The notes under the pieces: generated by a model
The model's database searches: none
What the model saw: only the letters and a program-made list of their open reading frames with translations
What the model was told of the DNA's origin: nothing
Assembly (NCBI RefSeq): GCF_019976755.1
Contig: NZ_AP023441.1
Coordinates: forward strand, 6,817,501 to 6,881,500
DNA length: 64,000 nucleotides
Direction: 5' to 3'
Origin: Nostoc sp. MS1
GTDB lineage: Bacteria; Cyanobacteriota; Cyanobacteriia; Cyanobacteriales; Nostocaceae
Shown: positions 16,995-26,059 of the stretch, one piece after another
How positions within the stretch are numbered: the first letter of the stretch is position 1
Layout: each line of letters opens with the position of its first letter
Position numbers and translations under genes: made by a program

Positions 16995-17115
16995 AGTACA
17001 TACGAGCCAGTCTGCATGAAGGCAGCCTCGTACATCCGTTAAAACACTTACCAGAGAATTTAGCCCTGCTAGTAGCCGGGTTGTTCCTAATGCTTAAACA
17101 GAACAGTATTGGATG
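16995..17115 (+). ncRNA. Structured leader candidate before a response regulator
   Basis: A hairpin with outer stem TACGAG (17001-17006) and CTCGTA (17027-17032) and inner stem CTGC/GCAG is followed by a CCC...GGG hairpin (about 17064-17082). The response regulator starts at 17148. The rest of 16701-17147 shows no gene. It may be a riboswitch, a 5' UTR or a small RNA; no known class was recognised. Confidence 0.35.
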
Positions 17116-17147
17116 TATAGCCTTTCATCAAAGGTGAGTATTTGCTT

Positions 17148-17549
17148 ATGTATCAACACCCATTGATTTTAGTTGTAGACGAAAATCAACAAAACTTAGA
17201 ATTACTAAATTCTTACTTCAAAAAATTAAAAATTGCTTGTATTGGTACGAAACAAGGAGTTAAGGCAATTATTTTAGCACAAACACACAAACCTGACCTG
17301 ATCTTATTAGACATGATGGTGTCTGATTTAAGTGGTAGTCAAGTGATTAATTACCTCAAGCAGAACCTAACAACAGCAAAAATACCAATTATTGCTGTTT
17401 TACCTTTTATTTTAGTACAGAATCAAGAATACCTTTTTCTTACAGGTACAGAGGAATATATTACTAAACCATATAATTTTAGTCAGTTATTTTTTTTGAT
17501 TGACCGTTATGTTAATCTGCTAAATTCTTCCAGTTCACTTTCGGGATAG
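17148..17549 (+). CDS. Single-domain response regulator (degenerate receiver)
   Basis: 133 residues from the ATG at 17148 (a TTG two codons upstream is possible). Only a receiver domain is present: acidic pocket Asp11-Glu12, phospho-acceptor Asp55 in 'LILLDMMVSD' and Lys107 in 'YITKPYN'. The conserved Thr/Ser after strand 4 is Leu85 ('IIAVLPF'), which suggests altered signalling. There is no output domain, so it probably works by protein contact. Its 3' end overlaps the convergent DUF2294 gene by 38 bp. Confidence 0.8.
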   Translation: MYQHPLILVVDENQQNLELLNSYFKKLKIACIGTKQGVKAIILAQTHKPDLILLDMMVSDLSGSQVINYLKQNLTTAKIPIIAVLPFILVQNQEYLFLTGTEEYITKPYNFSQLFFLIDRYVNLLNSSSSLSG

Positions 17550-17916
17550 ATTCTGGATTACGTACTTCAGGTAATTGGTCTAAAATCACGACTATTCCTG
17601 TGCGTCCTGTGACCAAGTTGGTATTACTCAGTAAGTCAGTAATAGGTTTATTAATTACCTCTTCAATGACAATTTTTAGCTGAGACTTAATGATTTTATC
17701 AAGTAATGTTCTTATATGTTCAGCTAAACTCTCATGCCCTGATTCTAATAAAGTTTTCTCAATTTGGGTTATTGAATCTTCTAGAGATATCACTAACTCA
17801 GAATCAAAAAAATGACAAATGATTTGGCTGGGTCGTCGTCCTATTTTTTCGTTATATAAAGAACTAACCCGTTGTGAAATCTTTCTTTCTAGTTCTCCAA
17901 TAGTTGGGTTTACCAT
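17512..17916 (-). CDS. DUF2294 domain protein
   Basis: 134 residues matching the DUF2294 type: 'GELERKISQRVSSLYNEKIG' at the start, 'GRRPSQIICHF' and a central 'LVISLEDSITQIEKTLLESG' region. The family is common in cyanobacteria and Bacillus, often linked to Na+/bicarbonate contexts, but has no proven function. No membrane segment. The tail-to-tail overlap with the response regulator gene could allow antisense interference. Confidence 0.75.
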   Translation of the reverse strand: MVNPTIGELERKISQRVSSLYNEKIGRRPSQIICHFFDSELVISLEDSITQIEKTLLESGHESLAEHIRTLLDKIIKSQLKIVIEEVINKPITDLLSNTNLVTGRTGIVVILDQLPEVRNPESIPKVNWKNLAD

Positions 17917-19137
17917 TGTTTTACATCATTTTATTAGTTTAATGAGTAGAGATGTAAGTTAATCTATTTTATAGCAGTTAAATATATATTATTTATGCCA
18001 CACATATTTAGTATAAATAGACTTAATACACAGGTCATCGTTTGATTGATAAAGTTAAATTTATTACATGTTATCATAGTTTTTCTTCTTTTATGAATGA
18101 TTTTATTAACTCCTTAAATGTTATTTAGACATGATTAGTTTATACAATATTTTATTTACTAAAAACTACCTTATTTTCTTTGAATGATACCATAAGGGTT
18201 CTTGATCTTCTACGCTTTTAGACAATGATTATTTGTTCATAAATGCAAATTATTGTATTTAAGTACAATTAAAACAATTAGTGAGACAAATTTCCAGATT
18301 TTCGTCATACATGAATATAACTGTCTTATTCAAAACTGACGCTACTGGCAAGGCAAGACTCAATTCTATGAGGATATTTTCTTAAAGAAAGTTAACCGCA
18401 GATATAAAGTCCGAAAATTGACTGTCCTCTAAAGAAACGCTAGTTATAGAGATTTGGGTTTTAGTATTTGGTAAATGCACTCAATTAATTCGGTTTCGTG
18501 AATAGGGTAAACTACTTACCTCATACACCGCTTATGAGAACTACCTCAACGTGTTTGTTAGTTGTATTCTTTTTGAAATTGGTATAAAATCCAAACACTA
18601 AGACAAAATAGTTAAGGTTAGTAGGAAAGTTAATTCTGGCTTTGCTACAGATTGATTAAGCTTTTTACTAGCGACCTAACCGTTTTTTATTTGGTAAATA
18701 GGCGATCGCTAGCAGAATATAACCCTATCATTGATATCTACCACAATCATAATCTAGCTGTTTAAGGTTGAGTACATCTTGAAATAATACTCAACAGCAA
18801 AGAGACTGCTGAGTGCTAGGTAGCATCTCACCTCTGTATATTACTGACCTATTGTAATGATTTTGTAAATCCTTATTTACTGAGAGTGTGACATCTACTG
18901 ATATTTAGCTTTTGTTTTTAAAACTTGGATTTTTTCATGATTTATTACGTAAGCATGTATTTATCAACTTACAGTTAAAAAGTATTAGTTAATACAAAAA
19001 GTTATAGTTTTTACTGGTTTTTACATGATCGAGGCAAAATTTTAATCATGAATTTAAAATTAGTTTAAGCAATTTCCGACAAAAGTTGATACCTTGTTAT
19101 CAGGAGACAATTACTGACAAACATCATTCTAAAATTC
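17917..19137. other. Long AT-rich intergenic region
   Basis: 1.2 kb without a convincing coding frame. It has one HIP1 site near 18702 and an 8-bp hairpin (GTTGAGTA 18767-18774 with TACTCAAC 18788-18795), which lies about 340 bp before the TPR gene and could belong to a small RNA or long leader. Otherwise nothing recognisable. Confidence 0.5.
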
Positions 19138-19608
19138 ATGGATTCTTCATCAATTACCTATTTACTTGAAGATTTGAAAAATCCTGATGCTTCAGTACGG
19201 GAACAAGCAACAAAAAAACTTTGGCGGATATGGTTTCAGCAAAAGGGAGTCTATGGCTTAGAAAAAATTGATCAGAGTCAGAAATTACTTGATGCTGGTG
19301 AAATTACGGAAGCTGAAGGAATGCTGACTCAGTTGATTCAAGAACAGCCAGACTTTGCCGAAGCATGGAATCGACGGGCTTTCCTCTACTACAGCATGGG
19401 AGAATACCAGAAATCTTTGGCTGACTGTCAAATGGTCATCCAAATTAACCCAGTGCATTTTGGCGCACTTCATGGTATTGGTTTATGCTACGCAGCACTA
19501 GGCAAATACGCTAAAGCTATTAAAGCTTTTAAACGTGCTTTAGAAATCCAGCCGTATTCTTTGGTAAATCAAAAGTTGATTTTAGAATGTACTTTCAGAC
19601 TCAGCTAA
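19138..19608 (+). CDS. TPR-repeat protein
   Basis: 156 residues. An N-terminal helical segment resembling a HEAT-like 'DLKNPDASVREQATKKLW' start leads into about three tetratricopeptide repeats (roughly residues 45-150), including 'AEAWNRRAFLYYSMGEYQKSLADCQMVI' and 'FGALHGIGLCYAALGKYAKAI' units. TPRs mediate protein contacts. There is no signal peptide. The partner is unknown, and no operon is apparent. Confidence 0.8.
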   Translation: MDSSSITYLLEDLKNPDASVREQATKKLWRIWFQQKGVYGLEKIDQSQKLLDAGEITEAEGMLTQLIQEQPDFAEAWNRRAFLYYSMGEYQKSLADCQMVIQINPVHFGALHGIGLCYAALGKYAKAIKAFKRALEIQPYSLVNQKLILECTFRLS

Positions 19609-19769
19609 AACCTGAGAAGGAGGATTCAATAAAAGCACATTCTCTGATTTTATGTATTCACTACCACCTGTTCATCTCCTGAGTCGTCGATTTATTCAGT
19701 ATGGTTCTGTGTGCTTTGTAGCAGTCTAATTGCTGCTTGTGCCAATCTAACTCACAGTTAAGTAAGGTT

Positions 19770-20361
19770 ACTTTTGGGACTAACTGGTTAACCCAGGTAG
19801 AACACGGGGGCTTTTACCAAGCAATCTTACGCCATCGCCACGAGCATCACAACGACCACGGCTTAGATGTCACTATTAAAATGGGTGGGTCATAAATACC
19901 TAGTGGTACTCAATTGTTATTAGGTGGTGCAGTAGACTTTTTCATGGGTTATGGTATTGATGCCGTCAACGCCATAGCACAGGCAATACCCAAAATTACA
20001 GTAGCAGCTATTTTCCAAAAAGACCCGCACTCTACTATCCTTACCCATCCCAACCCAGCAATCAAAACTCTATTTCTGCGGCTGCTAATGTAACGTTTTG
20101 GTCTTTATTAAAAGCTTGTTCTGATAATTTTCCTTCCGTGCCTTTTCTCGCTGACAGAACTTCTGCACAGCAAGGTTATATAACTAAGATAATCCGGAAA
20201 TGACAGACAAACAACTCGCTTATGGTCTGCAAAAACTCAACGAATACGGGATTATTGTCTCTGAGGCTGCTAAAACGCAAGGTATCGGTTCAATGAATGA
20301 ACAACAGTGGCGATCGCTGTTTGAGAGTATGGTTAATATAGTGTTAGATCAACAGAAATAA
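19770..20361 (+). pseudogene. Degenerate NMT1/THI5-like ABC substrate-binding protein
   Basis: Three pieces of one gene are visible in order. The first is 'TNWLTQVEHGGFYQA' (from about 19779). After a frame break come 'HGLDVTIKMGG', a stop, and 'TQLLLGGAVDFFMGYGIDAV'. A shorter last piece from 20200, 'MTDKQLAYGLQKLNEYGII', ends at 20361. Together they follow the sequence order of NMT1-like periplasmic proteins that bind pyrimidine or aromatic substrates. In-frame stops and indels show decay. No permease or ATPase partner is adjacent. Confidence 0.8.
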
Positions 20362-20363
20362 AA

Positions 20364-20382
20364 CCCCTGGTTTCGCCAGGGG
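20364..20382 (+). terminator. Terminator-like hairpin after the pseudogene
   Basis: Perfect 7-bp GC-rich stem CCCCTGG / CCAGGGG around a TTTCG loop, starting three bases after the pseudogene stop. The T-rich tail is weak, so termination efficiency is uncertain. Confidence 0.6.
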
Positions 20383-20458
20383 TAAGGGTTTCGCTGAGAT
20401 AAGTAATTGATACTACAATCTGTCCTCAACCCATTCCTGACGACTACCCGACATTTTT

Positions 20459-21304
20459 TTACTTTTTACCGCCTCTAAGTAAATCGTGTACAGCCATCTC
20501 AATATTTTCTTCTTTAATTAAAGATTCTCCTACTATTACAGCATTTGCGCCAGCTTGGGCTATTAAAGATAAGTCGGTGTGGGTATATATTCCCGACTCG
20601 CTGACGACGGTGATACCTAAGTCTTGCAGTTGCGATCGCCTAGCCGCTAATAAGTTTTGTGTATTGCTGATATCAATGGTTAAATCCTCTAAGCTTTGGT
20701 TGTTAATCTCAATGAGGCGAACGTCGTCGAGTTTAAGTATTCTATCTAGTTCGTCTAAGCTGTGAACTGCTATTAAAGCATTCATCCCCAAATAGTGAAT
20801 GATGCGTAAAAAGTCCTGTATCTCTCTATCTGTAAGAATGGCGGCAATTAATAGTATGGCATCTGCCCCAGCTGCTCTTGCTAGATAAATTTGGCAGGGA
20901 TCAATGATAAAATCTTTGCATAATATGGGTAATGATAGTCTTTGGCGGATAGTGTGGAGAATTTCCCAACTGCCATGAAAAAATGAACTATCTGTGATTA
21001 CCGATAGACAAGCTGCGCCACCCCTTTGATAAGCTTTGGCGATCGCCACTGCATCGAAGTCTGCACGAATAATACCACAATTGGGTGATGCTTTCTGAAT
21101 TTCTGCAATTAAACTAGGCTTATAGGGATTTTGCTGTAAGGCTGTTAAGAAATCGCGTACTGTTGGCGCACCAGTTAATTGACGTTGTAAAGAAGCCAAT
21201 GACATCTGTTTATGTAATTGAGTTACTTCTTGCTTTTTCTGCCATACAATCTCTCTAATAATTGGTTGCAGACGGTTAGTATAAATAGCACTGGGATACA
21301 TCAT
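20459..21304 (-). CDS. trpC: Indole-3-glycerol-phosphate synthase
   Basis: 281 residues of the (beta/alpha)8 TrpC family, which closes CdRP to indole-glycerol phosphate in tryptophan synthesis. Key motifs: 'LIAEIQKASPNCGIIRADFD' (catalytic Lys and phosphate loop), 'PILCKDFIIDPCQI', 'LIEINNQSLEDL' and 'VVSESGIYTHTDL', with 'GANAVIVGESLI' near the end. The usual KASPS is KASPN. It is on the same strand as the trpE-trpG fusion about 0.9 kb upstream, which suggests a dedicated tryptophan set. Confidence 0.92.
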   Translation of the reverse strand: MMYPSAIYTNRLQPIIREIVWQKKQEVTQLHKQMSLASLQRQLTGAPTVRDFLTALQQNPYKPSLIAEIQKASPNCGIIRADFDAVAIAKAYQRGGAACLSVITDSSFFHGSWEILHTIRQRLSLPILCKDFIIDPCQIYLARAAGADAILLIAAILTDREIQDFLRIIHYLGMNALIAVHSLDELDRILKLDDVRLIEINNQSLEDLTIDISNTQNLLAARRSQLQDLGITVVSESGIYTHTDLSLIAQAGANAVIVGESLIKEENIEMAVHDLLRGGKK

Positions 21305-21845
21305 AACTTGTTACAAGTCTGGAGATGGGGTAATGAAAAAGGTGTATGGGTATAGGTTTAAAACCCTTACACCCAGTCTTAACAAACAATTTTGATGTGT
21401 AATACCAATTCAAAATTCAAACTTTGCAAAGATTTCAAAGCTTGTATCTGATGCTCAATTTTGGAGAATTGGTACAATACCGATTCAAAAAATCTTGGCA
21501 ACACATTCATTATCTGTAGGGGTGTACAAGGGTACACTCCTACCCAGATATCTGTCGCATTCGGTTTTTAAATTAGCGATCTGTGGATTAGCTGTAGATT
21601 TGTTGGGAATTTCTCTGTCTTCCCAACAATCAAGATGCAGGTATTCGATGCAAAGGAAATTTTTTTCAGAACATATTCTCCCTACTCTTTTTCATATAGA
21701 GTAGGGATTGCTATAGGAATCTGATTTGATTATTGAAATTACTCGTGGCGAGAGGGAATAGGGAACAAAAATTGTACTAAGACTGTTTCAGAAATCAAAT
21801 ATAAATCCTATATACCTAAGTTACTATCTCAAATCCTGACGTTTT
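21305..21845. other. Intergenic region with repeats and a hairpin
   Basis: No coding frame is convincing. It contains 'AATTCAAAATTCAAA' repeats (about 21408-21422) and a strong hairpin described separately. Confidence 0.5.
21680..21706 (-). terminator. Hairpin downstream of the hetP-like gene
   Basis: Perfect 8-bp stem CCCTACTC (21680-21687) / GAGTAGGG (21699-21706). On the minus strand it lies 140 bp beyond the hetP-like stop, and an A/T-rich tail follows (TTTTTT runs at 21659-21666 on the plus strand). Confidence 0.45.
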
Positions 21846-22091
21846 TTAAATCAATACTTCTTGACTATCTCTTCTGCGTTCTTGATTATCACCGCTTAGG
21901 CAGTTATTTTTTATTAATCGAATATAAGTCCGATAAGGTATGTAATCTATGGGGTTATAACCAGAGTAACGCAGGAGCAAAACACAAGCCCAGGAATACT
22001 TACCAGCAATGATTGATTTAATTATTTGGTCTACCTGTTCATTATTGATTTTCTTTACATTCTGTGAATTATAAATTTCTTGCTGACGCAT
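21846..22091 (-). CDS. HetP-family protein
   Basis: 81 residues from the ATG at 22091 (a longer frame to 22163 has an unsuitable N-terminus). The core 'GKYSWACVLLLRYSGYNP' followed by 'YIPYRTYIRLIKNN' is the HetP family signature. HetP and its homologues influence commitment and timing of heterocyst formation in Anabaena. The second copy at 61512-61793 shares this core. It sits between trpEG and trpC on the same strand; no tryptophan link is known. Confidence 0.85.
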   Translation of the reverse strand: MRQQEIYNSQNVKKINNEQVDQIIKSIIAGKYSWACVLLLRYSGYNPIDYIPYRTYIRLIKNNCLSGDNQERRRDSQEVLI

Positions 22092-22208
22092 AATTTTCCC
22101 TGATGATTTTTGATGATGGCAAAGGTGAAAAATTGAATTTATAAAAGGAGGTAGGAGCAGCAAGGGAGAAGCTTTCTCTCCCTTTGTGCTGATGTTTGTC
22201 GATGGCTA

Positions 22209-24389
22209 CTAAGAACCAATAGATGCTTCTAAATTTTGTGTGTATCTCTGCACTACATTTTGAATAATGGTCAAACCAACTTCACCTGCTAAAGTCATGA
22301 TTGATTCTGGGTGAAATTGGACGGCGGCGATGGGTAGTGTTTGATGTTCAATAGCCATGATGACATCATCCTCAGAAACGGCTGTTACTTGGAGTACACT
22401 CGGTATTGTTTGGGGTTGGGCAAATAAGGAATGATATCTACCCACGGTGAATGAGACCGGTAAACCTTGAAACAGCACAGAATTAGGTGCGGTAACGGAA
22501 ATCTTGGCGGTTTTACCATGTTGGGGATAATTAAGTACGCCTAATTCCCCCCCAAAAGCTTCAACAATGCCTTGTAATCCCAAGCAAACGCCAAAAATGG
22601 GGATTTGGCGGCGCACAAGGGCTGCAACTATTTCTGGGACGCGGAAGTCGCTAGGTCTACCGGGGCCGGGAGACAATACTACTAAGTCTGGGCGTTCTGT
22701 ATCAAAGTATGATTCAGCAAAACCATGACGTAGGGTAGTGACGGTTGCGCCTGTGGTGCGGATGTAATTGGCTAGGGTGTGGACAAATGAATCTTCGTAG
22801 TCGATGAGGAGGATACGCTTATTCTGGACGATATGAGAAATGCGATCGCTCCCTTTAGTTGACTTTCCTGGAGTATCACGCCCAATAGTGGCAAATAAGG
22901 CCGCAGCTTTGGTAATTGTTTCCTGTTCTTCGGCTTGTGGGATGGAGTCATAAAGAACTGTTGCACCCACTCGCACCTCCGCGATGGAGTCCTGTAGACG
23001 AATTGTCCGCAAGGTTAAGCCAGTATTCAAGTTACCATTAAAGCCTAAGTAACCCACTGCTCCCCCATACCAACGCCGGGCGCTGCGTTCATGCTGTTCG
23101 ATAAACTGCATGGCGGCGCGTTTTGGTGCGCCTGTGACTGTCACCGCCCAGGTATGGCTTAAGAAGGCATCTAAGGCATCAAACTCTGGTCTGAGGATAC
23201 CTTCCACATGGTCTACTGTATGAATTAGGTGGCTGTACAGTTCAATCTGGCGGCGACCAATTACCCTGACTGAACCGGGTTCACAAATCCGCGACTTATC
23301 GTTGCGGTCTACGTCAGTACACATGGTTAACTCAGCTTCATCTTTATGGGAGTTGAGTAACTGACGAATTTGTATAGCATCCCCTAAAGCATCTTCCCCC
23401 CTAGTAATAGTGCCGCTAATTGGACAGGTTTCCACGCGCCTACCATCAACTCGCACAAACATTTCTGGTGATGCACCTATGAGGTATTCCCCACCCAAAT
23501 TCAACAGAAAACCATATGGACTAGGATTAATTTGTCTTAAGGTTTGGAATAGTTGAGCGGGTGATTGTTCACAGGCGGTAAAAAAGTTTTGACTAGGAAC
23601 TACTTCAAACAAGTCACCCCGGCGGAAGTAGTCGAGTGCTTGTTCAACGAGGATGGCATACTCACCTGGTTGATGGTCGGCTGATTGGTTTGGTAGAAGA
23701 CGTTTACCCCGATAGTCTATGGACTGACCTGTCCTGGGAAGTTGTTCGGTAGTGCCACCTTCTATGGCAAATTCATATTGGAGACGATACGCCTTTTGCA
23801 GATAATAGTCTACAACTATGAGTTCATCGGGCAAGTAAAGTACTAAATCCCTTTGGTCTGCGGGACGGGCAATTTGTTGAGGAATGGGTTCAAATTGGAA
23901 TACTAAATCGTAACCAAATGCCCCATACAATCCTAAATGCTCGTCTTCATCACTGGCGAAAGTCTGGAGAATTTCGCGGATGAGGGTAAAGGCGGAAGGT
24001 TGCTTGCTGCGTTCTTCTTCGGTAAAGAACTGTTTTGTGGGCTGAATTTCACCTGTGATGCAGTCATGATTGAGGCTGAGGAATTGTAGTTGCGATTGGG
24101 CTGATAATCGTTGTAACAAGGTTGGTAGTAGCACCTGACCACGAGAATTGAGTGAAGAGATGGTAAATGTGTTTTCTCTTGTTGTCAGTTGTATTGGGGG
24201 ATTGATAAATCCTATAGCCCATCTTTTGTATCGCCCTGGATATTCGTAACTACTGGTAAATAAGCCTCCCCGCACTTGATTTAAGTGAAAGAGAATTTCA
24301 TCTAGTGCAGTGTCCATTTTCACTTGGCTAGTGTTGCGAGTAACGTGCACATTACCAAGGGTGGTGTAAGTCAAGGATTCGCAGATCAT
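22209..24389 (-). CDS. trpEG: Anthranilate synthase, fused components I and II
   Basis: 726 residues from the ATG at 24389. The N-terminal two thirds are TrpE-like (chorismate-binding domain with 'GDLFEVVPSQNF', 'RNDKSRICEPGSV', 'HTVDHVEG' and 'TVTGAPKRAAMQF'). The C-terminal third is a class I glutamine amidotransferase with nucleophile Cys in 'FGVCLGLQGIVEAFGG' and 'VQFHPESI' carrying the His-Glu pair. Together they make anthranilate from chorismate and glutamine. The fused form is known from Rhizobium and from extra copies in Nostoc. It is transcribed toward hetP-like and trpC. Confidence 0.92.
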   Translation of the reverse strand: MICESLTYTTLGNVHVTRNTSQVKMDTALDEILFHLNQVRGGLFTSSYEYPGRYKRWAIGFINPPIQLTTRENTFTISSLNSRGQVLLPTLLQRLSAQSQLQFLSLNHDCITGEIQPTKQFFTEEERSKQPSAFTLIREILQTFASDEDEHLGLYGAFGYDLVFQFEPIPQQIARPADQRDLVLYLPDELIVVDYYLQKAYRLQYEFAIEGGTTEQLPRTGQSIDYRGKRLLPNQSADHQPGEYAILVEQALDYFRRGDLFEVVPSQNFFTACEQSPAQLFQTLRQINPSPYGFLLNLGGEYLIGASPEMFVRVDGRRVETCPISGTITRGEDALGDAIQIRQLLNSHKDEAELTMCTDVDRNDKSRICEPGSVRVIGRRQIELYSHLIHTVDHVEGILRPEFDALDAFLSHTWAVTVTGAPKRAAMQFIEQHERSARRWYGGAVGYLGFNGNLNTGLTLRTIRLQDSIAEVRVGATVLYDSIPQAEEQETITKAAALFATIGRDTPGKSTKGSDRISHIVQNKRILLIDYEDSFVHTLANYIRTTGATVTTLRHGFAESYFDTERPDLVVLSPGPGRPSDFRVPEIVAALVRRQIPIFGVCLGLQGIVEAFGGELGVLNYPQHGKTAKISVTAPNSVLFQGLPVSFTVGRYHSLFAQPQTIPSVLQVTAVSEDDVIMAIEHQTLPIAAVQFHPESIMTLAGEVGLTIIQNVVQRYTQNLEASIGS

Positions 24390-25050
24390 AGTCTTTTCTT
24401 TTGTTGTGTGTTGGAGGAGTATAGCGCGAAGACTCACTTTCGTAAGTAGTTCATCACTATTTCACTATCTCAACAAGAAGAGTTTGACACTACAGCATAG
24501 GTAAAACAGCACCAATAATCTGCGATCGCTCCCAGATTATCGTCTACAGTTCTTGAAAATAGGGGTGAATTTAACTAATTACTATTTTGGTTTCCCTAAT
24601 AAATATCTAGTTAAACCAGCCCCTAAAATATGAACCGTTTTGCAGAAGCAACTTCTTAGCTAAGATTACTCAATATTTGGCATTAAATATACGATCTATT
24701 TTTTGATAGACATATCTCTTTTTTCTTCCTTTACCTTTTTGTCTCTTTTTAACTTTAATATTTAATATTTTTTATTATGTTTAACGGCTTAAAATTATAC
24801 CACATAATAGATAAAATGTTTTTTCTTACTGGCGTTATGTCTCAATACTTATCCCACGAACTTATACAAATCACATGGTTGAAATTTTCTATAGCAGCAT
24901 TATTTCTAACTGATGTAACAAAGTATTGGATACACAAAGCTAGATTTATGTCTTAAATTAACTATTTATCTCTATAGATTATTGTTAATTTAAGCAGTAA
25001 AAATATTGTTATGTAAATTTTTGTTTCTCACTGGTCTTTGAGAATGAGGA

Positions 25051-25078
25051 GTAGGGACGCAAAGCTTTACGCCCCTAC
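25051..25078. repeat. Palindromic dispersed repeat
   Basis: A 28-bp imperfect palindrome (GTAGGG-CG-AAAGCTTT-CG-CCCTAC) of the type scattered in Nostoc intergenic regions. Confidence 0.65.
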
Positions 25079-25590
25079 CTATGTGCCTGTATCAGGCATT
25101 CCGTGTAATTGTATGACTGGAAGGTTATATGTAAATCCATTGTAGTTTGTTAAAAGGTTATTGTCAGGTTAATAGCATGATTGCACTAGCTTTTTGAGCT
25201 TCACTTTTATGGCTAAATCAACTATTGTCAGCTTGTTTGTATTTTAAATCACATTATAAGTTAACAATTTATATGCCTTTTGAGAGATAGCCTGTAAATA
25301 CTCAGATGGATGATATTAAACGAAGGTATCTCTATTGGCAGATGACTTGGTTTGTTCTCCATAGTTTAATCTCAGTTAAAATAAACTAATCAAAATTAAT
25401 TTATGATTTAAACTATAAAAATTTTAACTATTATTGAAGCGACAAGATATGGCAATTAATTCAAAGCTAAATATTAAAAATTTTTTAGATAAAAATATTA
25501 AATATAAATATTAACTGTTTTTGTCCAGAATTTTAAATGAAGAATTGAAATTTATAGGAACTGGAGAAATACAGAAAATTGGCTGAACCA

Positions 25591-25612
25591 CTAACCTGGA
25601 ATCACAGGTTAG
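25591..25612 (+). ncRNA. Stem-loop in a long leader or small RNA candidate
   Basis: Perfect 8-bp stem CTAACCTG/CAGGTTAG with loop GAATCA. An alternative pairing AGGTT/AACCT overlaps its right arm. No T-run follows, so it is not a simple terminator. It lies 450 bp before the response regulator gene. Confidence 0.3.
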
Positions 25613-26059
25613 GTTGTAACCTCTGGTAGCCTGTAAAAATTGCCCAATATGTTTAAGCAAATCATTTGGACTCTTTCTGGAGTTTGATAACCTGTCATTT
25701 ATACGAAATCAGGGAAGACTTAGCAATGAAATCTCATAAACCAGCCAAAGAGCTTCTGAGGAATGTAAATATTATTTGCTTGACGCAATTAACAATTCAA
25801 TATTTGATTTAATTATTTAAGACAATGTTAATCTTTAGAAAATTGTCAATGCTTTAATTTTTTTGTTTAAGATATCCTTTTTGGTCTGAGAATTTTAGGT
25901 ACTATTGATAGCTTGATTAACAGGAGTTAATAAGAAGATGAAATATGCCAATAATCAATTTACGTTAATTACTGGGCGGAATTAGGTGGTATCTACTACC
26001 TCTGGGTTAAAGGCATAGGATTTTGATGTATAACCGATACTTTATCTCTGGTAAGTGCA

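Larger units (their letters stand above)
24390..26059. other. Long AT-rich intergenic region
   Basis: 1.67 kb between the divergent trpEG and AraC-type regulator genes. Features seen: a HIP1 site near 24522, a palindromic repeat at 25051-25078, and a hairpin at 25591-25612. There is no convincing coding frame. It must contain both promoters, so long leaders or small RNAs are possible. Confidence 0.5.

Noticed and set aside
17000..17035. tRNA gene
   Set aside because: The hairpin has no cloverleaf, anticodon arm or TPsiC arm.
22772..24142. Short ORFs within trpEG
   Set aside because: Out-of-frame shadows of the fused anthranilate synthase.
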